From Acidothermaceae bacterium (GTDB taxonomy: Bacteria > Actinomycetota > Actinomycetes > Acidothermales > Acidothermaceae), in contig JAICLV010000028.1 of NCBI GenBank assembly GCA_025925185.1, positions 1 to 20,175 on the forward strand: DNA of 20,175 nt, written 5' to 3'. Shown piece by piece: positions 1 through 5,822 of this stretch. The notes beneath the pieces were generated by a model. It was given only the letters and a program-made list of their open reading frames with translations. It was not told the origin of the DNA and made no database searches. Within the stretch, counting starts at the first letter, position 1, and every line of letters starts with the position of its first letter. Position numbers and translations under genes: made by a program.

Positions 1-144
1 GGCCCGTGTCGCGGTCGAGGTCGCGGTCGGGGTCGCGGTCGCGCGCTTGCGGGTCGGCGGCTTCGCCGCCCCGTCGTCCGGGGCGCGGGAGTCGGGGGGG
101 GTGGCGCTGCGCCGTGGGCGAACCTGCGATTCCTCGGTGTTCAT
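1..144 (-). CDS. N-terminal fragment of a divergent gene, probably a YlbL-like PDZ/S16 protease (3' end outside window)
   Basis: The minus strand carries an open frame of 48 codons from an ATG at 144 to the window edge. A purine-rich GGGGGGAT lies about 5-10 nt upstream of the ATG, a plausible ribosome binding site. The visible protein begins MNTEESQVRP and is a hydrophilic, Pro/Thr/Ala-rich stretch ending in a repeated Thr-Ala-Thr-Pro pattern, as expected of a disordered cytoplasmic tail before a membrane anchor. No domain is visible, so the product name rests only on context: in mycobacteria the gene divergent from the DUF2342 gene (Rv3195) is Rv3194c, a membrane PDZ protease of the YlbL type. 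The frame is fairly secure; the product is inference. Confidence 0.55.
   Translation of the reverse strand, partial: MNTEESQVRPRRSATPPDSRAPDDGAAKPPTRKRATATPTATSTATRA
5..45. repeat. Short GGTCGCGGTCG-type tandem repeat
   Basis: Three imperfect copies of a GGTCGCGGTCG-like unit lie side by side. On the minus strand they encode the Thr-Ala-Thr/Pro/Ser low-complexity tail of the gene starting at 144. Such repeats are prone to slippage, so length differences between strains would be expected here. Confidence 0.55.
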
Positions 145-248
145 CGGTCTATCCCCCCGACTACCGTGGGCGGCATGCGTTGCGCGCGCCTCGCCAGTGT
201 CGCCGCCGTCCATGCCCGTCATGTGCCCATCCTGCCCGAGGAGTCGGC

Positions 249-1589
249 GTGAGTGAGATTCCGTTCGGCTTCGGCAAGTCAAACGACGATGAAAACGACG
301 GCGACAGGAGCGGCGCGAACCCGACGAACAACCCGTTCGGGTTCGGTGGCGACATCGGCGAGGCGCTGCACCGGTTCGCCGACCTGATGTCGTGGCAAGG
401 CGGCCCAGTCAACTGGGATCTGGCCAAGGACGTCGCCCGCCAGGCGGCGGCCGGCGGCGACCGGTCGGTCGTGCAGTCGGAGCGCACCGGTATCGAGGAC
501 GCGATCCGCCTGGCTGAGCTGTGGCTCGACCCCGCGACCTCGTTCGCGTCGGCGACCACCTCAGCACGCGCCTGGAGCCGGGCCGAGTGGATCGAGGCGA
601 CGCTGCCGACGTGGAAGACACTCGTCGAGCCGGTCGCAGCCAAGGTGGTCGACGCGTTCGGGTCAGGCATGCCCGGGATGCCGGGGATACCAGGCCTCGG
701 CGAGGCTGGCCTCGACCCGGGCGAGTTGCCGGCGGAGATGCAGCAGATGGCCGGCCCGCTAATGTCGATGATGCGCCAGATGGGTGGCGTCATGTTCGGC
801 GGCCAGGTCGGTCAGGCGCTCGGCGCACTCTCCCGCGAGGTGGTCTCGTCGACCGACGTCGGGCTGCCCCTGGCTGGCGTCGGGACGGCCGCGCTTTTGC
901 CTGCCGGCATTGAGGAATTCGGCGCCGGACTCGGGCTGCCACCCGACGAGGTGCGGTTGTTTGTGGCACTGCGGGAGGCGGCGTGCCACCGGTTGTTCGC
1001 CGGGGTGCCGTGGCTGCGCGCCCGGCTGTTCGCCGCGGTCGAGGACTACGCGCGCGGCATCACCGTCGACATGGGCCACATGCAAGACGCGATCGGCTCC
1101 ATCGACCCCACCAACCCCGAGGCGCTGCAAGAGGCGCTCGCCGGTGGTTTGTTCGAGCCGCAAGATACTCCCGCGCAGCGCGCCGCCCTGCTGCGGCTCG
1201 AGACGCTGCTCGCGTTGATCGAGGGATGGATCGACGACGTCGTCGGGCAGGCCTCGCACGGCCGGCTGTCGGGCGCCGACGCTCTCGCGGAGACGGTGCG
1301 TCGGCGGCGCGCGATTGGCGGCCCGGCGGAGCAGACCTTCGGCACGCTGATCGGTCTCGAGCTGCGGCCACGCCGGATGCGCGAGGCGGCACAGCTGTGG
1401 CGGCTGCTGCGCGAGCAGCGGGGGGTCGAGGGCCGCGACGCGTTGTGGGAGCACCCCGACCTGCTGCCAGGCGCCGACGACCTCGCCGACCCCGGGGCGT
1501 TCGTCGACCGGCGGGAGATCGACTTCGACATCAGCGGTCTCGACGCGCCCCCGTCGTCCGACCCGCCTTCGGACCAGCCGCCAGGTTAG
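249..1589 (+). CDS. DUF2342 family zincin-like protein (Rv3195-like)
   Basis: The product is a 446-aa protein of the actinobacterial DUF2342 family, named in databases as zinc-dependent metalloprotease or F420-biosynthesis-associated, without a proven reaction. I place the start at the GTG at 249 because GAGGAG at 238-243 sits 5 nt upstream. The frame is open further upstream, but that part is arginine-rich noise overlapping the divergent gene. Residues 1-35 are Gly/Asn/Asp-rich and disordered. A Met/Gly/Pro-rich stretch lies near 138-185, and the conserved core includes LREAACHRLF at 241-250 followed by AGVPWLRARL. In relatives I remember, a His usually sits where Cys245 is. The C-terminus is acidic and proline-rich. 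The stop abuts the stop of the convergent metallopeptidase gene with no spacer. It is probably cytoplasmic, with no signal peptide. Confidence 0.88.
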   Translation: MSEIPFGFGKSNDDENDGDRSGANPTNNPFGFGGDIGEALHRFADLMSWQGGPVNWDLAKDVARQAAAGGDRSVVQSERTGIEDAIRLAELWLDPATSFASATTSARAWSRAEWIEATLPTWKTLVEPVAAKVVDAFGSGMPGMPGIPGLGEAGLDPGELPAEMQQMAGPLMSMMRQMGGVMFGGQVGQALGALSREVVSSTDVGLPLAGVGTAALLPAGIEEFGAGLGLPPDEVRLFVALREAACHRLFAGVPWLRARLFAAVEDYARGITVDMGHMQDAIGSIDPTNPEALQEALAGGLFEPQDTPAQRAALLRLETLLALIEGWIDDVVGQASHGRLSGADALAETVRRRRAIGGPAEQTFGTLIGLELRPRRMREAAQLWRLLREQRGVEGRDALWEHPDLLPGADDLADPGAFVDRREIDFDISGLDAPPSSDPPSDQPPG

Positions 1590-2228
1590 TCACCACAGCT
1601 GCAGCGGGCCGGCGGGGTCGGCGTCGTCGGAGGCGCCCTCCCACGACGACTGGTCGACTCCTGCGGCGTCGGAGAAGCCGAGCAGGTAGCCGCGGGCCAG
1701 CTCCGCCTTCGGATAACCGGCGACGAGAGCGTGGAACCGCGGCCCATGGCCGACCTCGATCAGGTGGGCGAGCTCGTGCAGCAGCACGTAGTCGATCACC
1801 CAGGCGGGCATCGTCCGCATCCGGTCGGAAAGCCGGATCGTGCCGTCGGCAGGAGTGCACGAGCCCCAGCGCGACGCCTGGTTGCCGACCCACCGCACGC
1901 TCACGGGCACCGCCCGACCGCGCAGGTACTGCCGCGACAACTCGGCCGCCCGGCGGGCCAGCTCGTCGTCGCCCCGGCTGGCCTTGCCGGCCCTGCGCTG
2001 CTCCTGCGCTGCGAGCCGTTCCAACATGACCTCGACCCAGCGTCGCTCGTCGGCGCGCGACATCCGGGCCGGCAGCAAGACGATCGTGCGGTCGCCGTCG
2101 CGGTAGGCCGACACCGTGCGGCGACGGCGGGAGCTGCGGCGCACCTCGACGTTCGCCAGGTCACCGGTCGGCACGCCCGCTGGGGCGCCAGCTGGGGCGC
2201 TGGCGGGGGCGTCGGTCGCGGTCGTCAC
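1590..2228 (-). CDS. YgjP/SprT-like (DUF45) M48-type metallopeptidase
   Basis: The product is a 212-aa cytoplasmic protein of the YgjP-like metallopeptidase family (DUF45). The zinc site is clear: HELAH at 151-155, with the third ligand in GHGPRFHAL (His161 or His166), giving the HExxH...GHGxxF pattern. Upstream of it lies NQASRWGSC at 116-124, which is the other signature of this family. Residues 1-25 are Ala/Pro-rich and probably disordered. Substrates of the family are unknown. The start at 2228 is a GTG without an obvious Shine-Dalgarno, so translation may begin a little downstream. It converges on the DUF2342 gene, the two stop codons being adjacent, and this pairing leaves no room for separate terminators. 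Confidence 0.88.
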   Translation of the reverse strand: MTTATDAPASAPAGAPAGVPTGDLANVEVRRSSRRRRTVSAYRDGDRTIVLLPARMSRADERRWVEVMLERLAAQEQRRAGKASRGDDELARRAAELSRQYLRGRAVPVSVRWVGNQASRWGSCTPADGTIRLSDRMRTMPAWVIDYVLLHELAHLIEVGHGPRFHALVAGYPKAELARGYLLGFSDAAGVDQSSWEGASDDADPAGPLQLW

Positions 2229-2361
2229 GCGCGCACGTTACCGCCGGACGGCGACTGTCCCGCCGATTTGACCCGCGACCAGGCAGGAACTTCTTCATTT
2301 CCACACCGTGCGGACCACATTCGCGCAGGTCATCCAGGCTCGATCCGCCCGGCAGGCGCCG

Positions 2362-2437
2362 TCGTCCACACGTCGTCCGCGCGTCGTCCACAGCAACACC
2401 CCGAGCGGTCCCCACCTCGTGCACATCTTCGTCCACA
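2362..2437 (+). promoter_or_regulatory. Three phased TCGTCCACA boxes, candidate protein-binding sites
   Basis: TCGTCCACA occurs at 2362-2370, 2384-2392 and 2429-2437, with start-to-start distances of 22 and 45 bp, close to two and four helical turns. A fourth copy lies inverted at 3221-3229. The sequence differs by one base from TTGTCCACA, the DnaA box described in mycobacteria and Streptomyces. The boxes sit just upstream of the promoter at 2456. They could bind DnaA or another factor on one face of the DNA; which protein binds is inference. Confidence 0.4.
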
Positions 2438-2455
2438 GGGCAGACGCGGCCTTTG

Positions 2456-2484
2456 TTGACGACGCCGATCCCGCCTCTTACGGT
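2456..2484 (+). promoter_or_regulatory. Sigma70-type promoter, TTGACG-N17-TACGGT
   Basis: The -35 element TTGACG at 2456-2461 and the -10 element TACGGT at 2479-2484 are separated by exactly 17 bp, matching the housekeeping pattern of actinobacteria. Transcription would start near 2491. It could serve the small ORF at 2534 and possibly the DUF5679 gene at 2917. It is the best promoter I found in the window. Confidence 0.55.
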
Positions 2485-2533
2485 CAGGGCGTTGGGACCC
2501 CGGGTCGGGGCGCCGTTCACAAGGGGAAGGTGG

Positions 2534-2686
2534 ATGGAGCAACCGGCCCGGGGTTTCGCATTGTCCGCGCCTCCGTCGCCGGCCAGGGGTCTGACCGCCT
2601 GTGGAAAACTTGTGGAAATCATCATCTCAAGATCCGGTCGATCGCGGCGCGACGCGGCCGTCACGGGCAGCATGCGCCGAGCCTGA
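2534..2686 (+). CDS. Candidate 50-aa small protein or leader peptide
   Basis: An ATG at 2534 is preceded by AAGGGGAAGG at 2521-2530 and lies about 43 nt downstream of the expected start point of the promoter at 2456-2484. The predicted peptide starts MEQPARGFAL, has a single Cys, a short hydrophobic patch LVEIII, and a basic tail ending SMRRA. I recognise no family. Support comes from the promoter, ribosome binding site and spacing, not from similarity. It might be a free small protein or a leader controlling the DUF5679 gene 230 bp downstream, or only a chance frame inside a 5' leader. Confidence 0.3.
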   Translation: MEQPARGFALSAPPSPARGLTACGKLVEIIISRSGRSRRDAAVTGSMRRA

Positions 2687-2916
2687 GCGTGGCTGACGTA
2701 GTGTGTCAGGCGGCTTAACCCATCCGAACGGGCAGACGCCGCCCGTCAGGCCCGCTGGTCAGCTCATCGCGACCGGCAGCAGTTCCGGCACGACCAGCAC
2801 TACCATCGGGCACCGCCGAGGCGGCTTCGGCAACCCGGACCCGTCCAGCCCGTCTCATGGGACAAGCAACACCTGCTCACGAACCTGCGAGACCCCAGCG
2901 ACCCAAGGAGGACCGC

Positions 2917-3075
2917 GTGGCCGAGAAGTACAGTGGCGAGGCCTACTGCGTGAAGTGCAAGGAGAAGCGCCAGTTCGAAGGCGACGTCGTCGTCAACGAC
3001 AAGGGCACCAAGATGGCGAAGGGCAAGTGCTCGGTTTGCGGCACGACGCTCAACCGCATTCTCGGCAAGGCCTGA
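2917..3075 (+). CDS. DUF5679 small zinc-ribbon protein
   Basis: This is a 52-aa protein typical of the actinobacterial DUF5679 family. It has two CxxC knuckles, CVKC at 11-14 and CSVC at 38-41, separated by a basic hairpin, so it should form one zinc ribbon; the C-terminus NRILGKA is characteristic. The start is the GTG at 2917 because AAGGAGG at 2905-2911 sits 5 nt upstream; an in-frame ATG at 2857 lacks such a site and would add a non-conserved tail. Function is unknown; the fold suggests nucleic-acid or ribosome binding, which is inference. It stands alone, ending in a repeat and a strong terminator. Confidence 0.9.
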   Translation: MAEKYSGEAYCVKCKEKRQFEGDVVVNDKGTKMAKGKCSVCGTTLNRILGKA

Positions 3076-3076
3076 T

Positions 3077-3124
3077 CACCGCAGCACCGCAGCACCGCAG
3101 CACCGCAGCACAGCAGCACCGCAC
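3077..3124. repeat. 8-bp tandem repeat (CACCGCAG)n
   Basis: Four perfect copies of CACCGCAG run from 3077 to 3108, followed by two degenerate copies to 3124. The array begins two bases after the DUF5679 stop codon and ends just before the terminator. It is non-coding and likely variable in copy number between strains. Confidence 0.85.
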
Positions 3125-3133
3125 GAGCTAACC

Positions 3134-3180
3134 GGCCGGGCCGGGTGAGTCGATCACGACTCCCCGGCCCGGCCTTTCGG
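3134..3180 (+). terminator. Rho-independent terminator after the DUF5679 gene
   Basis: An 18-bp stem with one bulged T and an ATCA loop: the outer arms GCCGGGCCGGG (3135-3145) and CCCGGCCCGGC (3163-3173) and the inner arms GAGTCG (3147-3152) and CGACTC (3157-3162) are fully complementary; G3134 and C3174 add one pair. CTTTCGGTTT follows on the plus strand. It ends the DUF5679 transcript. Confidence 0.85.
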
Positions 3181-3298
3181 TTTCCACAGCGGCGCGATCG
3201 CGCTCCGCCGTCCCGAGCCTTGTGGACGACGCGCGTCGGGTGGCCCGCCGGATGCGAGGCTTCCCAAACCGGACCAGCGACCCAGACCGGAGGCCGCC

Positions 3299-4414
3299 GT
3301 GCGACCCATCCTCAAGACCGCCCTGCGTCGGCTCTGGCGCGATCACACGACGCTGCAGTTCGGCGTCCGGCCAGAGCGCGCGCTGTTGCTGCGCGGCGTC
3401 GGCGAGCGGGCGGCGCGCCTGATCGCCGCGATCGACGGCACCCGCGATCACGACGCCTTGCGGGCCACGGCCACCGAGCTCGGTCTCCATCCGGGGTTTG
3501 CCGACCGGCTACTCGCCCTGCTACTCGAAGCGAGGGTCGTCGATGACGCCGCGGTCAGCCCTGCGGCGCTCGCGCGGCTGTCGCTCGCGGAACGTGACCG
3601 GCTGGCGTCCGACCTCTCGTCGATCGCGCTGTTGTCGCCGCAGGCCGACGGCGGGCTCGCGACGTTGGAGCTGCGCCGACAGGCGCGGGTCGTGGTGGTC
3701 GGCGCCGGGCGCGTCGGTGCGACGGCGGCGGGGTTGCTGGCCGCCGCAGGCGTCGGCCACGTCGTCATCGAGGACGACGGCTGCTGCGCGGCGAGCGACT
3801 GCGCGCCTGGAGGCGTGTCGATCGGCAGTGTGGGGGCAAGCCGGGTGGACGCCGGACGCGCGGTGATCCAGCGGGCGAGCGCGAGCACGCAGGTCCGGCC
3901 GCTGGCGCCGGAGGAACGCCCGACGCTGGTCGTGCTCGCCCCGAGGTCGGGCACCATCGAGCCGGGCGTCGGTGACCAACTGTTGCGCGATGGCACGCCG
4001 CATCTGCTGGTTGGCGTGCGCGAGACGACGGCGGCCGTCGGCCCGCTCGTGGTGCCCGGCGAGTCGGCGTGCCTGCGTTGCCTCGACCTGCGCCGCACCG
4101 ACCGCGACCCGGCGTGGCCGTTGATCGCGGCGCAGCTGGCGGCGGAGCCGCCCCGCGCGCCGGCGCCGGCGTGCGACGTGGCGCTTGCCAGCCTCGCGGC
4201 GAGCGTCGCCGCGCTGCAGGCGTTGGCCTGGGTCGACGCGGCCGGGCAACCGCCGTTGCCCGCGACGTTCGACGGCACGCTCGAGGTCACCCTGCCCGAC
4301 TGGCGATTGCGCCGCAGGCCGTGGTCGGCGCATCCGACCTGCGGCTGCCACTGGGCTGGCGACTGGGCTGGCGGCTGGGCTGGCGGCTGGGCTGGCGACG
4401 GCACCGCCGGGTGA
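3299..4414 (+). CDS. ThiF/E1-like protein (TOMM cyclodehydratase-domain type)
   Basis: The product is 371 aa, starting at a GTG at 3299 with GGAGG at 3289-3293. Residues 1-115 are helical and resemble the peptide-binding (RRE-like) front of TOMM cyclodehydratase-type proteins. From about 130 there is a ThiF-like Rossmann fold with GAGRVG at 135-140. A likely structural zinc site is formed by CLRC at 258-261 and CGC at 348-350. The acidic residues after the glycine loop (EDD, 158-160) are kept, but the usual Arg-rich ATP-binding segment after it is replaced by a Cys/Gly/Ser-rich stretch, so adenylation may be lost. No precursor peptide or YcaO gene is nearby. The last residues are an odd Trp-Ala-Gly-Gly/Asp repeat. 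It precedes the ABC1 kinase gene by 71 bp, the same order as Rv3196-Rv3197. Confidence 0.75.
   Translation: MRPILKTALRRLWRDHTTLQFGVRPERALLLRGVGERAARLIAAIDGTRDHDALRATATELGLHPGFADRLLALLLEARVVDDAAVSPAALARLSLAERDRLASDLSSIALLSPQADGGLATLELRRQARVVVVGAGRVGATAAGLLAAAGVGHVVIEDDGCCAASDCAPGGVSIGSVGASRVDAGRAVIQRASASTQVRPLAPEERPTLVVLAPRSGTIEPGVGDQLLRDGTPHLLVGVRETTAAVGPLVVPGESACLRCLDLRRTDRDPAWPLIAAQLAAEPPRAPAPACDVALASLAASVAALQALAWVDAAGQPPLPATFDGTLEVTLPDWRLRRRPWSAHPTCGCHWAGDWAGGWAGGWAGDGTAG
4351..4398. repeat. 12-bp tandem repeat encoding WAGG/WAGD units
   Basis: Four copies of CTGGGCTGGCGR follow one another without gaps, differing only at the last base. They encode the last repeated Trp-Ala-Gly-Gly/Asp units of the ThiF-like protein, after its CGC zinc motif. 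This is probably a recent slippage expansion at the 3' end of the gene. Confidence 0.9.
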
Positions 4415-4485
4415 TTGACCGGCAGCGCTCCACCGAATCTCGCTCGAATTCCGGGTGGACCCGCATCGTCAGGGAGAATGGATGC

Positions 4486-5799
4486 GTGAGCGAGATCCCC
4501 AGGCGCACCGTCACCCGCACCGCCCGGCTGGCCTCGCTCCCGCTCGGAGTCGCCGGTCGCGCCACCGTCAGCCTCGGCAAGCGTCTCACCGGCAAGCCAG
4601 GAGACGAGGTCGCCACCGAGTTTCAGCAGCGCACGGCGGAACAGCTGTTCAAGGTGCTCGGCGAGCTCAAGGGCGGGGCGATGAAGCTCGGCCAGGCGCT
4701 CTCGGTGTTCGAGGCCGCCATGCCCGAAGAGCTGGCGGCGCCCTACCGCGACGCGCTGACCCGGCTGCAGGAAGACGCGCCCCCCATGCCGGCGCCAACC
4801 GTGCACAAGGTGCTGGCCGGCCAGCTCGGGCCGGACTGGCGCTCGATGTTCCGCTCGTTCGACGACGTGCCGGCCGCCGCGGCGTCGATCGGCCAGGTGC
4901 ACAAGGCGGTGTGGTCCGACGGTCGGCCGGTCGCGGTGAAGGTGCAGTACCCGGGCGCCGGCAAGGCGGTCATCTCCGACCTCAACCAGCTCGGCCGGTT
5001 GGCCCGGCTCTTCGCCGTCCTCTCGCCCGGCCTCGACATCAAGCCGCTGCTCCAGGAGCTGCGCGACCGGGTCTCCGAGGAGCTCGACTACCGGCTGGAG
5101 GCGCAGTCGCAGCACGCGTTCGCGAAGGCTTACCTCGACGACCCCGACATCTTCGTTCCCGACGTGCTGGCCGGTGCCGACAAGGCGGTAGTCACGGAAT
5201 GGGTCGACGCGACAGCGGTGTCGACGATCATCCGATCGGGCACCCAGGCGCAGCGCGACCGGATCGGCCTGCTTTACGTGCGCTTCCTGTTCTCCGGCCC
5301 GGCCAGAGCGGGTCTGCTGCACGCCGACCCGCACCCGGGCAACTACCGGCTGCTTCCCGACGGGCGGCTTGGCGTCCTGGATTTCGGCGCGGTCAATCGG
5401 CTGCCCGACGGGTTCCCGCCGGCGATGGGGCGGCTGCTCACGCTGGCGCTCAACGGCGACCGCCAGGCGGTGCGCGACGGCCTGCGCGCCGAGGGGTTCG
5501 TCAATCCAGGCCACGAGGTCGACGCCGACGAACTGCTCGCCTACCTCAACCCGTTCCTCGACCCGGTGCGGCACGAGACGTTCCACTTCTCGCGGCGGTG
5601 GCTGCGCGCTCAGGCGGCGCGCATCGGCGACCCGCGCACGCCGTCCGGGGCGCTCGCCCGGCAGCTGAACCTGCCGCCGTCGTATCTGCTGATCCACCGC
5701 GTTTGGATGGGCGGGATCGGCGTGTTGTCGCAGCTCGACGCACGTGGGCCGTTCCGGTCCGAGATGACCCGCTGGCTGCCCGGCTTAGAAACCGACTGA
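4486..5799 (+). CDS. ABC1/AarF/UbiB-family atypical kinase (Rv3197-like)
   Basis: The product is a 437-aa ABC1 protein-kinase-like protein. Every family hallmark is visible: KLGQ (67-70) within the KxGQ motif, the alanine-rich nucleotide loop AAAS (131-134), the lysine of VAVKVQ (Lys152), EELDYRLEA (ExD motif, 198-206), catalytic-loop HADPHPGN (279-286) and metal-binding DFG (299-301). UbiB/Coq8 relatives support quinone or isoprenoid lipid metabolism through ATPase rather than classic kinase activity; the actinobacterial role is less clear, and Rv3197 has been linked to macrolide resistance. I take the GTG at 4486, with AGGGAG at 4471-4476, as start; longer forms run antisense to nothing and lie inside the ThiF-like gene. 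No transmembrane helix is obvious. It sits downstream of the ThiF-like gene and is probably cotranscribed with it. Confidence 0.93.
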   Translation: MSEIPRRTVTRTARLASLPLGVAGRATVSLGKRLTGKPGDEVATEFQQRTAEQLFKVLGELKGGAMKLGQALSVFEAAMPEELAAPYRDALTRLQEDAPPMPAPTVHKVLAGQLGPDWRSMFRSFDDVPAAAASIGQVHKAVWSDGRPVAVKVQYPGAGKAVISDLNQLGRLARLFAVLSPGLDIKPLLQELRDRVSEELDYRLEAQSQHAFAKAYLDDPDIFVPDVLAGADKAVVTEWVDATAVSTIIRSGTQAQRDRIGLLYVRFLFSGPARAGLLHADPHPGNYRLLPDGRLGVLDFGAVNRLPDGFPPAMGRLLTLALNGDRQAVRDGLRAEGFVNPGHEVDADELLAYLNPFLDPVRHETFHFSRRWLRAQAARIGDPRTPSGALARQLNLPPSYLLIHRVWMGGIGVLSQLDARGPFRSEMTRWLPGLETD

Positions 5800-5822
5800 C
5801 CCGGCACCCCTCCCGGCGCGGT

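Larger units (their letters stand above)
2229..2916. other. 688-bp gene-poor region with promoter, phased TCGTCCACA boxes and a small ORF
   Basis: No large reading frame here looks like a real protein. The stretch holds, from left to right: TCCACA-type motifs at 2300-2305, 2365-2370, 2387-2392 and 2432-2437; a promoter at 2456-2484; a candidate 50-aa ORF at 2534-2686, within which two TGTGGAAA motifs start 11 bp apart (2600 and 2611); and a small inverted repeat CTGAC-N7-GTCAG at 2693-2709. The final 200 bp before the DUF5679 gene is featureless apart from that gene's ribosome binding site. Confidence 0.6.

Noticed and set aside
6..248. N-terminal extension of the DUF2342 gene
   Set aside because: It is Arg/Ser-rich, overlaps the divergent gene, and a good ribosome site sits before the GTG at 249.
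2229..2916. Replication origin because of DnaA-like boxes
   Set aside because: No dnaA, dnaN, gyrase or rpmH genes and no AT-rich unwinding region are present; only box-like motifs.
3077..3124. Possible CRISPR-like array
   Set aside because: Units are 8 bp and contiguous, with no spacers.
3448..5697. 749-codon open frame on the minus strand across the ThiF-like and ABC1 kinase genes
   Set aside because: It is antisense to two genes with clear motifs, has Arg/Ala-rich noise composition and no family features. High GC makes such long shadows common.
3299..5799. RiPP biosynthesis cluster
   Set aside because: No YcaO, precursor peptide, maturase or transporter near the ThiF-like gene.
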